Assembly: GCF_024868665.1 (NCBI RefSeq)
Contig: NC_079904.1
Coordinates: forward strand, 4,355,807 to 4,419,806
Origin: Triplophysa rosa
Taxonomy: Eukaryota > Chordata > Actinopteri > Cypriniformes > Nemacheilidae
Length of the DNA stretch: 64,000 nucleotides
Direction: 5' to 3'
Every line of letters begins with the position of its first letter. The first letter of the stretch is position 1. Below are positions 27,801 to 37,555 of the stretch, piece after piece. The notes beneath the pieces were generated by a model. The model was not told the DNA's origin. It saw only the letters and a program-made list of their open reading frames with translations, and did not search any database. Both the position numbers and the translations under genes were made by a program.

Positions 27801-29694
27801 GAAACGGCACAACTCACTTTTCAGGGTGTCGTATCCAAAATGTTGTCACTTCCTTTTGAAAGTCGTTCATTAAACACATCTAAAACCATCAAAGAAAATA
27901 TATCATTACGGTTCAATCAGTCTTTAGCCACACAAGCGCAATTCTGCTCAACGTCGCGAGCAACGAGAAAGGAGCGTCTGACACATTGACACATACTTGT
28001 TTGAGAAGACGAGCGATATCCGGTCGGTTCGCATCGATCCCTGTAGAGCCACTGGGAAAACTCAACTTATGGTAGAGGAAATGCGCCTCCAAGCTTTTTA
28101 CTAAAATGGATGACATCACATAATGTAAAGAAAAACCTGAGATGGCGCAGTTACGAGATGAGCAAAACATTTGAAGGTTAATACTAATATAATCCTATTA
28201 CCTATGCTGGTGTATACGTCCTTAGTTACATTTAATGGAGAAGATGAAAAGGTTTTCGCAAAGAAGCAGAGAACTTTATCCTACGACAGCAAAGTACCAC
28301 AACACAGGCATTAGACTCCTACATCGCGTGTATCATAAGAATAGAGGAACAAACTTTTTATTCAAACGATTCACGTTATTCATGAAACAGATAATTGAGC
28401 ACCACATATCACAACAGACAATGCTTCTTAGCACTGAGCTCCTACACTGATGTCAGGGTCAGGGTCAGAAAGCGCAGCTGATAGGTTTCTGCGCAGGGCG
28501 GTCCAGCTTTCGCAGCTCAGAACATCAGACGGGGGAGCATAGCAGAGAGATTGCAGGGCGTCCCAGCGCACCTGCAGATTGATACAAAGGTTGCATCATT
28601 AAAACAACAATCCTTTCACACTGAAATTTGAGAAAACATAGGGACCATTGTGTTAAGATTACAGCTTCACCTCGCGTGGCCGGCTGGGGTCAAGCTTCTC
28701 GGCGATGACTTGCAGCTGTTCATGCTTGATAAATGCATAGCTCTGTGTTTTGAAATAAACGTTATTAGTGCTTTAGCCAATGGTATGAATCCACTATTGT
28801 CTATAATGTATAGCTACTTCAACTAAATATTTCAACTGAAAGATCAATTTTTATGTTTGGCAAGTTGGGCTAAAAACCTGGTTGAATGAGGAGTCACTGT
28901 CAGAGCAGTTGTCAGTGTAATGGCTGCTTGACTGCTCACGTTGGCTCTTCCTGTGCATTTCCTCTTTCTTTAGTTGATCTTCTTCAAATTTATTAATCAG
29001 GGATTCCACCACCACCATCATGGTCTGTTTCAGCGTTTGCATCATCTGTTTATACCTAACAAAGGTTTTCATCTTCATTTAGGTCATGTGATACGTCATA
29101 GCTTGACCCATTTATTAAGGTCATAAATGCAATTCAACAACATGAACATCAACAAAATGAATATGAAAAATACTTTAAATGTTTCGAAATATTTCTGACT
29201 ACTTTCAAATTTCTCATTGTATTGATTCAGATATCTTTGCTTAACGAAAGGCACCACTAAAACATTCAAACACATGACAAGGAATCGTAAAAGCACATAC
29301 TGTGTGGACTCCCGAGTGTTCTTTGTAACAGCATGAACCAGGGTGTCCTGCCCTGACCCGACGGCATGACCATCACCCCTGGCAGAACTCTCTGTCTGCT
29401 CTTCAATAACCGCTCCCAAGCTGCTCTCCACATACTCCCGCAGATACTTCACAAACTCATAGCTGAAGAACAGGAGAACAGCATGAAAATAGCTTAAACA
29501 AACAGCACAATCAGGTATGTGCTATGAAAGGTCTCTCACTTGTGAAAGTTCTTGTCAGTTTCCTCCAAGTGAAGCAAGATTTCTTCTGCACATTCCACCG
29601 ACGGTGCTCCTGAGATCCTGTCTTTCACACTTTTCAGGAGCTCTCTCAGCAGGCATTGGAGCTCGGTCTCATCTTCAGTGGCGAACTGAGACAT
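47..29694 (-). CDS. tbc1d32: TBC1D32 / broad-minded (BROMI), 33 coding exons, 3' end off the left edge
   Basis: This is the ciliary protein Broad-minded, a large helical protein with a C-terminal TBC-like domain. In vertebrates it works with CDK20/CCRK in cilium assembly and Hedgehog signalling. The start at 29694 gives [13 protein letters not shown], followed by [13 protein letters not shown] and, across the first junction, [13 protein letters not shown], which I recognise from vertebrate BROMI. Later hallmarks are NKFEEDQ and [75 protein letters not shown], and [20 protein letters not shown] in the last visible exon. The exons found total about 1,317 codons, close to the full family length (about 1,257 aa in human), so probably only the final exon is missing. 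Nearly all junctions keep phase; the two around 14740-14891 do not with simple GT-AG choices. The TBC domain is reported as lacking the usual GAP catalytic residues, which I could not verify here. Exon coordinates are in the three following entries. Confidence 0.93.
1376..2507. repeat. Foldback element made of palindromes every 21-22 bp
   Basis: A large inverted repeat with arms of about 560 bp meeting near 1940. The ends are ATGGCAAGC...GCTTGCCAT, flanked on both sides by AGCTCTG (1368-1374 and 2508-2514), a probable 7-8 bp target duplication. Inside are about 21 exact GATATC and 14 exact ACTAGT sites, with variants such as ACATGT, alternating at 21-22 bp centre-to-centre. Two TGACGTCA palindromes sit at mirror positions (1553-1560 and 2313-2320). 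No ORF. It lies in the last visible tbc1d32 intron. Confidence 0.9.
2859..3110. repeat. Diverged tandem duplication, period about 132 bp
   Basis: Two imperfect copies start at AAACAACCTTGCAAA (2859 and 2991) and share the order CTAATA-CAGGCACTA, ATGTA(T/C)TTTTAGTTA and GTGGAATT. Intronic in tbc1d32. Confidence 0.65.
4081..4107. repeat. (CA)n microsatellite
   Basis: About 12 CA units immediately 5' (minus-strand sense) of the tbc1d32 exon at 4077. Confidence 0.85.
4150..4242. mobile_element. Short TTAA-flanked foldback MITE
   Basis: TTAAAGGGATAGTGCACCC at the left is mirrored by GAACTATCCCTTTAA at the right, with TTAA at 4150-4153 and 4239-4242. The interior is a poly-A-like stretch. It is the smallest member of the family seen at many other places in this window. 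Confidence 0.75.
4242..4700. mobile_element. GC-rich element with terminal inverted repeats
   Basis: It abuts the preceding MITE. The left end AGGGGTGAATCACATTTTG is mirrored by CAAAATGTGAATCGCCCCT at about 4677-4696. The interior is rich in CG and GCGC words, unlike the surrounding intron. Non-coding. Probably a non-autonomous DNA transposon. Confidence 0.65.
4717..5020. mobile_element. Foldback MITE (AGTTCACC...ATTCTGTCATCATTTACTC family)
   Basis: The left arm with AATTCTGTCATCATTTACTC is repeated in reverse on the right (AAATGACGACAGAATTTTC), with internal arms around AAAGAAGATATTTTGAA. The hairpin explains matching ORFs on both strands. It resembles the fish Angel-type elements; the family name is from memory. 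Confidence 0.7.
5334..5388. repeat. (GA)n microsatellite
   Basis: An uninterrupted GA tract of about 55 bp in a tbc1d32 intron. Confidence 0.9.
6788..6848. repeat. (CA)n microsatellite with CG interruptions
   Basis: AC repeat with a few CG steps, ending 9 bp from the 3' splice site of the tbc1d32 exon at 6779; read on the minus strand it gives a (TG)n tract just before the acceptor. Confidence 0.88.
7369..7734. mobile_element. Foldback MITE, same family
   Basis: It begins AGGGACAGTTCACCC and ends TTGAACTGTTCCTTTAA, with the family's internal GTGCCCCAGAACGGTTTG segment. Intronic in tbc1d32. Confidence 0.7.
10405..11250. mobile_element. Probable DNA transposon remnant with inverted ends
   Basis: GCCACGTTTATATG near the left mirrors CATGTAAACATAGC near the right. 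AATC(C/G)GATTGA words recur near both ends. Small ORFs inside are not recognisable. Intronic in tbc1d32. Confidence 0.5.
12606..12946. mobile_element. hAT-type MITE copy 1 with 8-bp target duplication
   Basis: Flanked by identical 8-bp CTTTAAAA at 12598-12605 and 12947-12954. The ends TAGGGCGATTAATCG and CGATTAATCGCTTGACAGTCCTA are inverted repeats with AATAAAAG(T/C) inside. The left end has lost part of the repeat present in copy 2. Intronic in tbc1d32. Confidence 0.85.
14034..14529. mobile_element. Tc1/mariner-like non-autonomous element
   Basis: CAGCTGCGGAAAAATGTAAGAGA at the left mirrors TCTTAACTTTTTCCGTGGCTG at the right, each flanked by TA. About 496 bp, non-coding, in a tbc1d32 intron. 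Confidence 0.72.
15739..15780. repeat. tbc1d32: Exact 21-bp tandem duplication spanning a tbc1d32 3' splice site
   Basis: The 21-bp unit GAGCAGCTGGAATTGTGAGGT occurs twice in a row (15739-15759, 15760-15780). On the minus strand each copy carries TTCCAG|CTGCTC, so the exon has two candidate acceptors exactly seven codons apart. Confidence 0.85.
16099..16526. mobile_element. Complete TTAA-flanked foldback MITE, about 428 bp
   Basis: TTAA at 16095-16098 and 16527-16530. The ends AGGGATAGGTTACCC and GATGAACTATCCCT are inverted repeats, and most of the interior is a second nested inverted repeat around AATTCTGGGACATCATT. Translating either strand gives nearly the same peptide, a hairpin artefact. 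Confidence 0.8.
16982..17525. mobile_element. TTAA-flanked element, about 545 bp
   Basis: TTAA at 16978-16981 and 17526-17529. The short inverted ends AGAGTACATAAC and GTTATGTACTCT are visible. The interior is GC-rich and includes two related TGACCAATCACA-type segments. Confidence 0.7.
17760..18119. mobile_element. hAT-type MITE copy 2 with perfect 8-bp target duplication
   Basis: Flanked by GAAATAAC at 17752-17759 and 18120-18127. The termini TAGGGCTGTGAAACGATTAA and its near-perfect mirror extend about 60 bp. The 8-bp duplication and TAGGG end fit the hAT superfamily. No coding capacity. Confidence 0.88.
18215..18480. mobile_element. Foldback MITE, 3' truncated
   Basis: Left end TTAAAGGAACAGTTTACCC and internal family segments are present. 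The right arm is cut short, ending GTTCCTTTAA soon after CAACAGAACAAAGAAATG. Confidence 0.65.
20033..20200. mobile_element. Small inverted-repeat element (CACTGTAAAAAAACGG)
   Basis: CACTGTAAAAAAACGGATAA at the left, mirrored loosely by CCCCGTTTTTACAGATTTTC and AGAGTG at the right. About 165 bp in a tbc1d32 intron. Confidence 0.45.
20613..20709. repeat. (TTCTC)n pentanucleotide array
   Basis: About 19 nearly perfect CTCTT units, giving a spurious EEKRR repeat ORF on the minus strand. Confidence 0.92.
25065..29694 (-). other. tbc1d32: tbc1d32 coding exons 1-14 (N-terminal part)
   Basis: Exons in transcript order: 29694-29540 (from ATG), 29462-29301, 29055-28878, 28742-28671, 28571-28446, 28280-28202, 28100-27997, 27879-27818, 27636-27501, 27389-27330, 26691-26589, 26053-25916, 25828-25739, 25207-25065. 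Each has AG before it and GT after it on the minus strand, and the reading phase closes at every junction. Recognisable segments include [17 protein letters not shown] (exon 3), [16 protein letters not shown] (exon 5), [17 protein letters not shown] (exon 6), [15 protein letters not shown] (exon 8), [17 protein letters not shown] (exon 10) and [16 protein letters not shown] (exon 12). Introns here are short, mostly under 1 kb. Confidence 0.88.
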
Positions 29695-30285
29695 CGCTCC
29701 TTAGGGGGTGTGATCAGCTCTTCTCTACAGGAGATCTATGGTGCTTGAGTCAATGTGTTAACTGAGGTGTGCTTGGTCTATAGTAGATAGAGAAATATAT
29801 TTTTTTTTAAAGTTTGCGTAAGATGCTTATTGTTGGATCTTGGCAAAATGTTGAATGCTCTCTAATATGTAAGTGACTTTGAATAAATATGGCAGCAAAA
29901 TGAATTAATACAACATATAATTGTAATGTAAAAATGCATTGCAGCCAGGCACAATCTACATAATACACAATATGCATATAGATATAAAGATAAATATTGC
30001 ATTAACTATAATACAAAATATCGCATGAATTATTATACATTTATTTTGGATACAGTAATAACAACAATTAGGTCAGACCACTACATCTAAGCAATAGAGG
30101 CTATATATGTAACTCAGGACTATATATGTAATTTATGTTGTAATTCTTACTTACCATTTCAGATGTTTAGAATTACGTTATGAGATGCGGCTGGAAAGAA
30201 TTCCAGTTTCTCATTGGCATATAAATGCGAGGTAACGTTAACGTTAGAGAAACACACATCCAACTGTTTTAAACATTAAGCCTAC

Positions 30286-30812
30286 CTGGCATATTTCACG
30301 GTGTTCAAACAGATCAGTTCCGTTCTGCTTCCAAAACATTGGGAATAAGTAATAAGCAAACGTTTCACAGAGCTGTCTACAGTACATTAGCATAGCATCC
30401 GTTTCTATGGAAACAAGCTCCGCTGAGGAGAAGCGTCCGCGTTGCAAACTCCGCTTTTAGACATTTGTGTCCTGTATAAATAAGCTCCAATGTACAAAAA
30501 TATAAATATACTTCGGCTCGAAATTCCCAAAATGTATAAATAAAGATACTGAATCGTCAAACGAAGAGGAAAATGTGATGTTTGCCTGTGCTGGACGCTC
30601 ACACAAGACGCTCGGGCTGATCATGTGACTGCGCTTTTCCCGATCACGTGATAACTTTTCTTCCGGGTTGTGGATTCACGTGTGACGGGGGAGAAGAGAT
30701 CTGTCGAAATTGTGTCTGTTCAAAATTTTTAAGAAACGTTGTTAAGTTTAAGCGTTTCAAATATAACAGCGTTTATTTTCTATTAACTAGTAGTGTCGAT
30801 TTCGCTTTGTGA
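30286..30812. promoter_or_regulatory. Probable bidirectional promoter, tbc1d32 (-) and hsdl1-like (+)
   Basis: The two genes are head-to-head with starts at 29694 (minus) and 30812 (plus). A good minus-strand donor (CAG|GTAGGC, exon end 30286) suggests a non-coding first exon for tbc1d32 just to the right of it. Between the genes lie a palindromic E-box ATCACGTGAT (30643-30652), a second CACGTG (30677-30682), TCATGTGAC (about 30620) and an ETS-type CTTCCGG core (about 30659-30665). No TATA box is evident. This mix is typical of housekeeping bidirectional promoters. Transcription starts are inferred, not seen. Confidence 0.6.
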
Positions 30813-32161
30813 TGGCCGCTGTTGACAGCTTCCAGCTCTTGTATAGAGAAATTGCCAGATCGTGTAATTGTTATGTTGAAACACTGGCACTGGTAGGCGC
30901 GTGTTACACAGCCAGCAGGGCTGTGCTTTTTATGAGAGACTGTTGTCGTTTGATAAGGCTTCATTTTATCCCTCGTCTTGTATACCGTAGGGATCTTAGG
31001 CAGCGGTATGGAGAATGGGCTGTCATTTGTGGTATGCTTAAGCATGGTTGCACTGTGATGTTATGGCACGCTGATATTTTTACACATACTTAAAGTCCAC
31101 ATTAAATTAGTGCCATCTTTTGCAAGATTGGTGTGAATGGTCTAAAATGTATTTCCCTTTTTAGGTGCTTCGGGGGCAATAGCTAAAGCATACGCTGCAG
31201 AACTGGCTAGACGTGGCATCTGTGTGATTCTGATCAGCAGTGACGTCACCAATGTAGCTGACACCGTCAGATCTATCGCAGACACTTACGGGGTTGAGAC
31301 CATATTGATCGAAGCTGACTTTAGCCAGGGACCCTCTGCCTGTAAACCTTTAAAAGATGCCATGCTCGGTAAAGATATTGGATTCGTTATAAACAGTCTG
31401 GATGGGTCTCTGGATTTCTGCAGAGACTTTCTAAACCTGTCTGAAGCTGAAATGTGGGACACTCTTAATAAAAATATAGTGGGGGCTACCCTTGTCACCC
31501 GTCTGGTTCTGCCCACCATGGTAGAGAGGGGAAAAGGTGCGGTGGTGAACATTTCTAACGGAAGGTGCTTCCGTCCCGCTTTTGGACGGGTTGCACTCTC
31601 AGCATCAACGGTCAGTTTACCCACAATTCACTGTCATATTCCGCTGCCACACATTTACATTATCCGTTAGTTTGGTAACAATCACTTGGTTTTCTAATTC
31701 TACTGCGTTGTCGTTTTGACACAGGCTTTTCTCAATAACTTCAGTAGGGCTCTGCACTATGAATATGGACATCGAGGAATCTTTGTGCAGAGTTTACTAC
31801 CTTTTAGAGTTGCATCTCAAGCACCTGAGGACTACGCTACTGCTGGCTGGTTCGTTCCAAGTCCGCAAGTGTATGCAAGCCACGCTCTTTCAACCCTGGG
31901 CATATCTCACAGAACCACAGGATACTGGCCTCACACCCTCCAGGTAAAATTTGAGTGATTCCAGTTAGTTTCCTTTTTTCAAGTTCAACGTTTATTCGTC
32001 ACATACACAACCACACATATACGACATGCAGTGAATTTTAGAGAATAAGGTATGTTAATCTAGTGTGATTCTGTCTTTTGTTTTTCTAGTTTCGGCTGGT
32101 GCAATGCTTGCCAGAGTGGGTGTGGATGCTGGGCACGCGCGTATTGACAAGGGCCACTTGA
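30812..32161 (+). CDS. hsdl1: Inactive hydroxysteroid dehydrogenase-like protein 1 (HSDL1-like), 4 exons
   Basis: Exons 30812-31031, 31165-31610, 31725-31943 and 32090-32161 join in frame to 318 codons plus stop, the expected HSDL1 length. The start is the ATG at 30812 ([18 protein letters not shown]). An N-terminal hydrophobic stretch lies at about residues 22-50. The SDR Rossmann fold follows, with the glycine motif reading CGASGAIA at about 73-80. The family's active-site YxxxK reads LSAST at 218-222, so both Tyr and Lys are absent. HSDL1 proteins are known pseudoenzymes with Phe at the Tyr position, so this copy is further degraded. The C-terminal LVPSPxVYAxHAxSTLGI-type segment reads [21 protein letters not shown] poly(A) signal AATAAA is at 32570-32575. 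In human, HSDL1 is on chromosome 16 rather than beside TBC1D32, so orthologue versus paralogue is unresolved. Confidence 0.88.
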
Positions 32162-33211
32162 GAAGGCTCCTACCCCCTCGACTTCCTCGTTCTTGAAATT
32201 TTATTTGATATTTCAGGTTCATATAGAACAAACTTTTTAAGCCCATTCATAATACATGATTGATGGAAGTGTGACGCTGAAAATGCTGTGTTACATCTCT
32301 GTTTTTCAGTTTATTTGCACAGTAGTTTTGTAGGTGGTTTGAACGATAATGCTTGGATTAAATAGATATTTTTGCACTATTGTTTTTTGATACTTTAATC
32401 CACACTTGGCAAAGATCATATATTTAGAAGTAAGGGCTTTTGTAAATATGGTATTTATTTCAACTACTAGGGTTTTTGAGTTTACTGGTTATACTCAGCA
32501 AAGATGTGTTTTCTTGATTGTAGCATTATGTAACCAGGGTTTGGTATCTATTTACCACCATAAAACATCAATAAAAAGCTTCTGTGCCAAAAATGCCTCA
32601 CATTCACTACCACTTTATATATTTTGACCATCTTCATATTTTTAATTGATTTTTCGTTAGTACTTTTTCATATAATTGTATACTGTAGATGTTTTTTTGT
32701 TTGTAGAGTGTTTATACAAGAGACAGTATTATCTCTGATTAGTTTGGTCGAATGTTGTGTCTAAGCTTGCCAAGAATACATAATGCCCTTTCTATATGTA
32801 TCTCAATTATATAACCCCAGCTAAACTGTAAAAAACACTTTTATTGTCTTGGACTTAGTATATCATCCTATCAGCAATGTCTTCAGGCAAAGGTGAGATT
32901 TTGACCAGAACTATCTGTTTGGATCAGATGGGGAGTGTTTGGGGAACCTGATTAAAAACAATCGTTATTTTTGCAGATCTGTTTGGTGGCACGGGTAATG
33001 GGGAACTTCACTTTAATGGTTGTTCGGGGTTTTAGAGCAGGGCCATTGACACCCCTCTATCACAAAACGTCATGTCTTATCGTTTTACAAGAGAATCACA
33101 AATAATGTCTCTTCGTTCCTGTTCAGCAGAATGGGTTTGAGGAAAAAAGTCCTTGGGAATGTCTATACTGATAAAAATGTATAGCTTCAAAGTAAGTCAC
33201 TAAGGCAGAAT

Positions 33212-33507
33212 GTTAGGGATAGTTTACCCGAAACAAAAATTCTGTCATAATTTACTCACCTTCTTCAAACCTGTATGACTTTCTTTTCTCTGCAGAACAC
33301 AAAAGAAGATAATTTGAAGAACGTTGGTTTTGTATGGACGCGAAACCAATGCAAGTCAATGCAGCTCAACGGTTTCTGGTTACCAACATTCTTCAAAATA
33401 TCTTCTTTTGTGTTTTGCAGAAGAAAGAAAGTCATACAGGTTTGACATGACAAGAGGGGGAATAAATGATGACAGAATTTTTGTTTCTGGGTGAACTATC
33501 CTTTTAA
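33212..33507. mobile_element. Foldback MITE between hsdl1-like and connexin A
   Basis: Left AGGGATAGTTTACCCG and right CTGGGTGAACTATCCTTTTAA ends, with the internal CAGAACACAAAAGAAGAT arm mirrored. Confidence 0.72.
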
Positions 33508-34343
33508 TGTATTCTGACCCAAAACTCCAGCTTTAGTTGTCTTTACACACTGGTAATGGGGCGTTCTCATCTTTTTGTCCAAAAGCTGCAGCCTTGATAT
33601 GAAAGGGAGGTGGCAGAGCGGAGATGAGGGGTTTAGAGAAAACAGTCATTTGCATCTGTTTGGTCCTTCCCGAGGGTGTCATTTTTTCTGTTCGTCAACT
33701 TACATTTGGTAAGTGAAAATATCATGTATATTCTACTTGGGTCAATTGTACACATTTGCTTGTTTATTAGTTATATTTTATTTCACATTAACATTTTTTG
33801 GTTTAAATTGTTTAAAAATCCTAAAACTTTTCCAGATTTTCAATGAGGTCTTACACTTAGAATGCTGGGTTGTTTCAGACCATGGATGGGAAAATGATAA
33901 GACATTTTCTAGCTTAATTTTGTAAAGCTTTTGTTGGGTTTGTATTATACCCAACCATGCGTTAAAACAACCCAACATTTTTAGAAAGTAGACTTTGGGA
34001 CCCCACTACGTAAATCTTACCATAACGTAGACACATATATTAAAAATGATCACGTTCAACAATATTTACAAGCAGTCATTTTGGAAAATCTTCTGTTCTT
34101 TCGAAGGTGGAGAAGAGAAAGAGTCTTGTTTTTGTCACTATCAATGTTTTGGGTTCTCCGAGGGCTGAAACCTTGGTTCCCATCAACAATATTGTACAGA
34201 ACGTTTTTCTGTCTTCTGACAATAAGCATCATATTTTGTCTGCCACCATTGGTAGTCACTCCCCACATACAAACAGAAAACAAATCGTGTGTTTTACATC
34301 TTTTTGAATTTATTTCAGGAATTTGCACGACTGAGACCTGAAA

Positions 34344-35201
34344 ATGGGCGAGTGGGACTTCCTCGGCAGACTGCTGGATAAAGTCCAGATGCACTCCACC
34401 GTGGTCGGGAAAATCTGGCTCACCGTTCTGTTCGTGTTTAGGATCCTGGTCCTCTGCGCAGGCGCTGAGAGAGTGTGGGGCGACGAGCAATCGGACTTCA
34501 CCTGCAACACGCTACAGCCGGGCTGCGAGAACGTGTGCTACGACAAGGCGTTCCCGATTTCTCACATACGCTTCTGGGTTCTTCAGATCATCTCTGTTTC
34601 CACGCCCACTCTGGCTTACCTGGGCCACGTCGTCCACGTCATACACGCCGAGAAAAAAGTCCGAGAGATGATGAATAATGAGCAACTCAGCCTGATCCCC
34701 AAGAAAGGCTACAAGTTGTACAAGTACATCAGCGGCAATGGGAAGGTCAACATTCGGGGAAGTCTTCTGATAAGTTACATTCTCAGTTTGCTTTGTAAGA
34801 TAATGCTAGAGTTGGGATTCATCTTCGGGCAGTACTATCTATACGGCTTCACCCTTCAGTTCCAATACGTTTGTAACAATTTTCCATGTCCTCACAAGGT
34901 GGACTGCTTTTTATCAAGGCCTACTGAAAAAACAATCTTCATTTGGTTCATGCTGGTGGTGGCCTGCGTGTCTTTACTCCTGAACGTGATCGAGATCTTA
35001 TATCTCTGTGTCAAAAAGCTAAACGATTGTCTCAGCCGGAAACGAGACTACACCGTGACTCCCGTGACCGCGATGGTGAACAGGAAGGACTTCAAGAGCA
35101 AGGATCAGGTGATTCAGAACTGGATCAACCGAGAGATTGAAGTTGGAAATGAGGGAACCAAAAGCGTGGCTTCAGAGGACATGCAAGAGGTCCGTATCTG
35201 A
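34344..35201 (+). CDS. Connexin A, 285 aa (fish Cx32-class gap-junction protein)
   Basis: A four-pass connexin subunit; six form a hemichannel in the plasma membrane and two hemichannels dock between cells. It begins [17 protein letters not shown]1 is at about 20-41. The first loop has C54-x6-C61-x3-C65, and TM2 is at about 76-98. The cytoplasmic loop reaches about 145, with TM3 at about 146-168. The second loop has C177-x4-C182-x5-C188 (PCPH type, then SRPTEKT), and TM4 is at about 197-219. The C-terminal tail of about 65 residues is rich in charged residues and ends in EVRI. The whole coding sequence is one exon, with a 3' splice site at 34317/34318. A plausible 5' non-coding exon ends at the donor 33709 (TTTG|GTAAGT). 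AATAAA is at 35487-35492. It is probably one of the teleost cx28-cx32 genes; the exact name is not assignable without a search. Confidence 0.93.
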   Translation: MGEWDFLGRLLDKVQMHSTVVGKIWLTVLFVFRILVLCAGAERVWGDEQSDFTCNTLQPGCENVCYDKAFPISHIRFWVLQIISVSTPTLAYLGHVVHVIHAEKKVREMMNNEQLSLIPKKGYKLYKYISGNGKVNIRGSLLISYILSLLCKIMLELGFIFGQYYLYGFTLQFQYVCNNFPCPHKVDCFLSRPTEKTIFIWFMLVVACVSLLLNVIEILYLCVKKLNDCLSRKRDYTVTPVTAMVNRKDFKSKDQVIQNWINREIEVGNEGTKSVASEDMQEVRI

Positions 35202-36682
35202 TCGACAGGTCTCTGTACACATAGCCTTTCACACGGTCAACTTGGGTAAACAAACATCGAAACAAGCGACTCGTGCCTGCTTGAGACCCCCCTCCCGTTT
35301 CAATGTCTGTCAACCCACATGCTTACTGTTTTGTCTTTATGACACTTTCAAACAAAGTACACTACGCTCTGTCTGTTTAACAAATCAGGTGTAATGTTGA
35401 CAATGATTGTTTGATAAAGACCTGTTTTCATTTGAAAATCTTTACTTACATTTGCTGTTCTTTACTGTTCAAATGTACAAAGGTTAAATAAACATCAAGC
35501 TTTACATTTGTGTCATGTCAGTCATTTTTCTCTTTTATACATTCCTCGTTTTCTTTTTCAATCAATTTTCCTTCATAAGTGTGCACTAAATGTGCCATAA
35601 AGCCAAAAGAGCCATTTTATTCAAAATGATGTTGCCTTTAAAACATTTTTCTTGTGGGTCAGGGAACTGAACGTAGTATATATTTTTGTTCAGAATCAGC
35701 TCTTTAATCATTAATGGACACTCCTCTGAACCTACGTTCAAGATACTTTTTCATCTGCTTACTTGCGGACAAAGTGACAGCCGGACACTTTCAGCAGATT
35801 ACGCAATCTTAGCAAAGCCAAAAAATCAAGGTTCAACTATTGTCGACTATCACTTGGTATGCGATCTAGTCTCCATAAGGAAAGCGTACTTCACTAAAGG
35901 TATGTGTGAAATCAATATTGAATTGATTATGTTTTTTTATACAGCATCTGCAATATTAGTTACTGTAGCTGTGCTGTGAGTTTATTTAAAATAGAATAAA
36001 TCAAATATAACAGGCAATGTGTTTAATTTCATGAATCTAACTGGTGGTTATTCGCTCTATTTTCACACACTTTATTTGTATTTATTATACAAAAAAAATA
36101 GTTTTTAGTGCTTCCAAAGTTCCTAAGACTTAATAAGATCTAAGTGTACTTAACTGCTTTTTTGAGACACCGTGAATAGAAGTACAAAAAAACTATATTT
36201 TTGGTAATGACGAAATTAATGTGTGACAATAGATCACTTTAAGTACATTATGGAAGTGTTTTTTATTCTATAAATCTAAATGTGTCAAATTCTTGCTATC
36301 CATTAAACCCACCTGTACTCTTTCTACTGCTATTTGTTATTCATTTATTTATGCACATACCATATGTTCATATAATGCTATTAATAATTAAAAATACTCT
36401 ACTTTGTATTAATGAATCAACTTAATAATTAAGATGAATAATAACCTCTTACAGTCTTCGGTATCATCTTTTTTCTCTTCTCTTTGGACAACATCTAAAA
36501 TATTTCAAATGATTTATTAATGATTAAGTCTATTAACTGTTTTAAGGGTGGCGTGAGTGTGTTATTCATGAAAACCTGCAGTAGATTATTGATTAAGTTT
36601 AAAACTAAAATGGACTTTGTCTTTTATTTCTACCAACTTTTCTTATTGTCTCGTGGCTCTTTTTTAAGGAACATCTGAGATC

Positions 36683-37555
36683 ATGGGAGACTGGGGGTTT
36701 CTCTCCGCTTTACTGGACAAGGTCCAGTCCCACTCCACCGTCGTCGGGAAGATATGGATGAGCGTCCTCTTCATCTTCAGGATCCTGGTATTGGGAGCGG
36801 CGGCCGAAAACGTTTGGGGCGATGAACAATCTAGTTTGGTCTGCAACACATTACAACCCGGTTGCGAGAACGTGTGCTACGACTGGCAGTTCCCCATCTC
36901 GCACATACGCTTCTGGGTCATGCAGATCATCTTTGTGTCCACGCCAACCCTACTGTACCTGGGACACGCGGTGCAAGTCATTCACCAAGAAAAGAAGCTG
37001 AGAGAGAAAATTAAAAGCCTCGGCGAGGGTCACATGCTGAAGTCACCCAAATACACAGATGACAGTGGCCACATCAAGATCAAAGGAAATCTGCTTGGCA
37101 GCTATTTGACCCAGCTTTTTTTCAAAATCATCCTTGAGATTGCTTTCATTGTCGGACAGTATTATTTATATGGCTTTATTATGCTCCCTAAGTTCACCTG
37201 TTCCCGATCCCCCTGTCCTTACACTGTAGAATGTTTCATGTCCCGTCCGACAGAAAAGACCATCTTTATTATCTTCATGCTTGTGGTTGCTTGTGTGTCT
37301 CTCTTACTTAATGTCATCGAGGTCTTCTACCTGCTGTGTACCAGGGTGGGATGCCGGTCAAACAAGAGAGGCACGCATAATATTACTTCTGCTAAAAACC
37401 CAGCCAGCTTGGCGTCTTCCTGGCATGTGAAGGTGAGCTCTGAGGAATTAGCTTTGAAGCAGAACAAGTTGAACATGCAGTTCGAGAGCGGTCAGAGTCT
37501 CGGAGGAAGTTTGGATGGGGCTAAGGACGAAAAACAACTGCTGGCCGACCGTTAG
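36683..37555 (+). CDS. Connexin B, 290 aa (fish Cx32.2-like)
   Basis: It begins [15 protein letters not shown]. First-loop cysteines are C54, C61 and C65; second-loop cysteines are C173-x4-C178-x5-C184 with PCPY before TVEC. The SRPTEKT and TM4 block is intact. The C-terminal tail of about 75 residues is Ser/Lys-rich. The coding exon is preceded by AG at 36667/36668. A candidate non-coding first exon ends at the GTATGT donor at 35900. AATAAA is at 37732-37737. The first 116 bases of coding sequence differ at only three positions from connexin E at 47913, far closer than the rest of the two genes. The residue after PCP, important in docking choice in known connexins, is Tyr180. Confidence 0.93.
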   Translation: MGDWGFLSALLDKVQSHSTVVGKIWMSVLFIFRILVLGAAAENVWGDEQSSLVCNTLQPGCENVCYDWQFPISHIRFWVMQIIFVSTPTLLYLGHAVQVIHQEKKLREKIKSLGEGHMLKSPKYTDDSGHIKIKGNLLGSYLTQLFFKIILEIAFIVGQYYLYGFIMLPKFTCSRSPCPYTVECFMSRPTEKTIFIIFMLVVACVSLLLNVIEVFYLLCTRVGCRSNKRGTHNITSAKNPASLASSWHVKVSSEELALKQNKLNMQFESGQSLGGSLDGAKDEKQLLADR

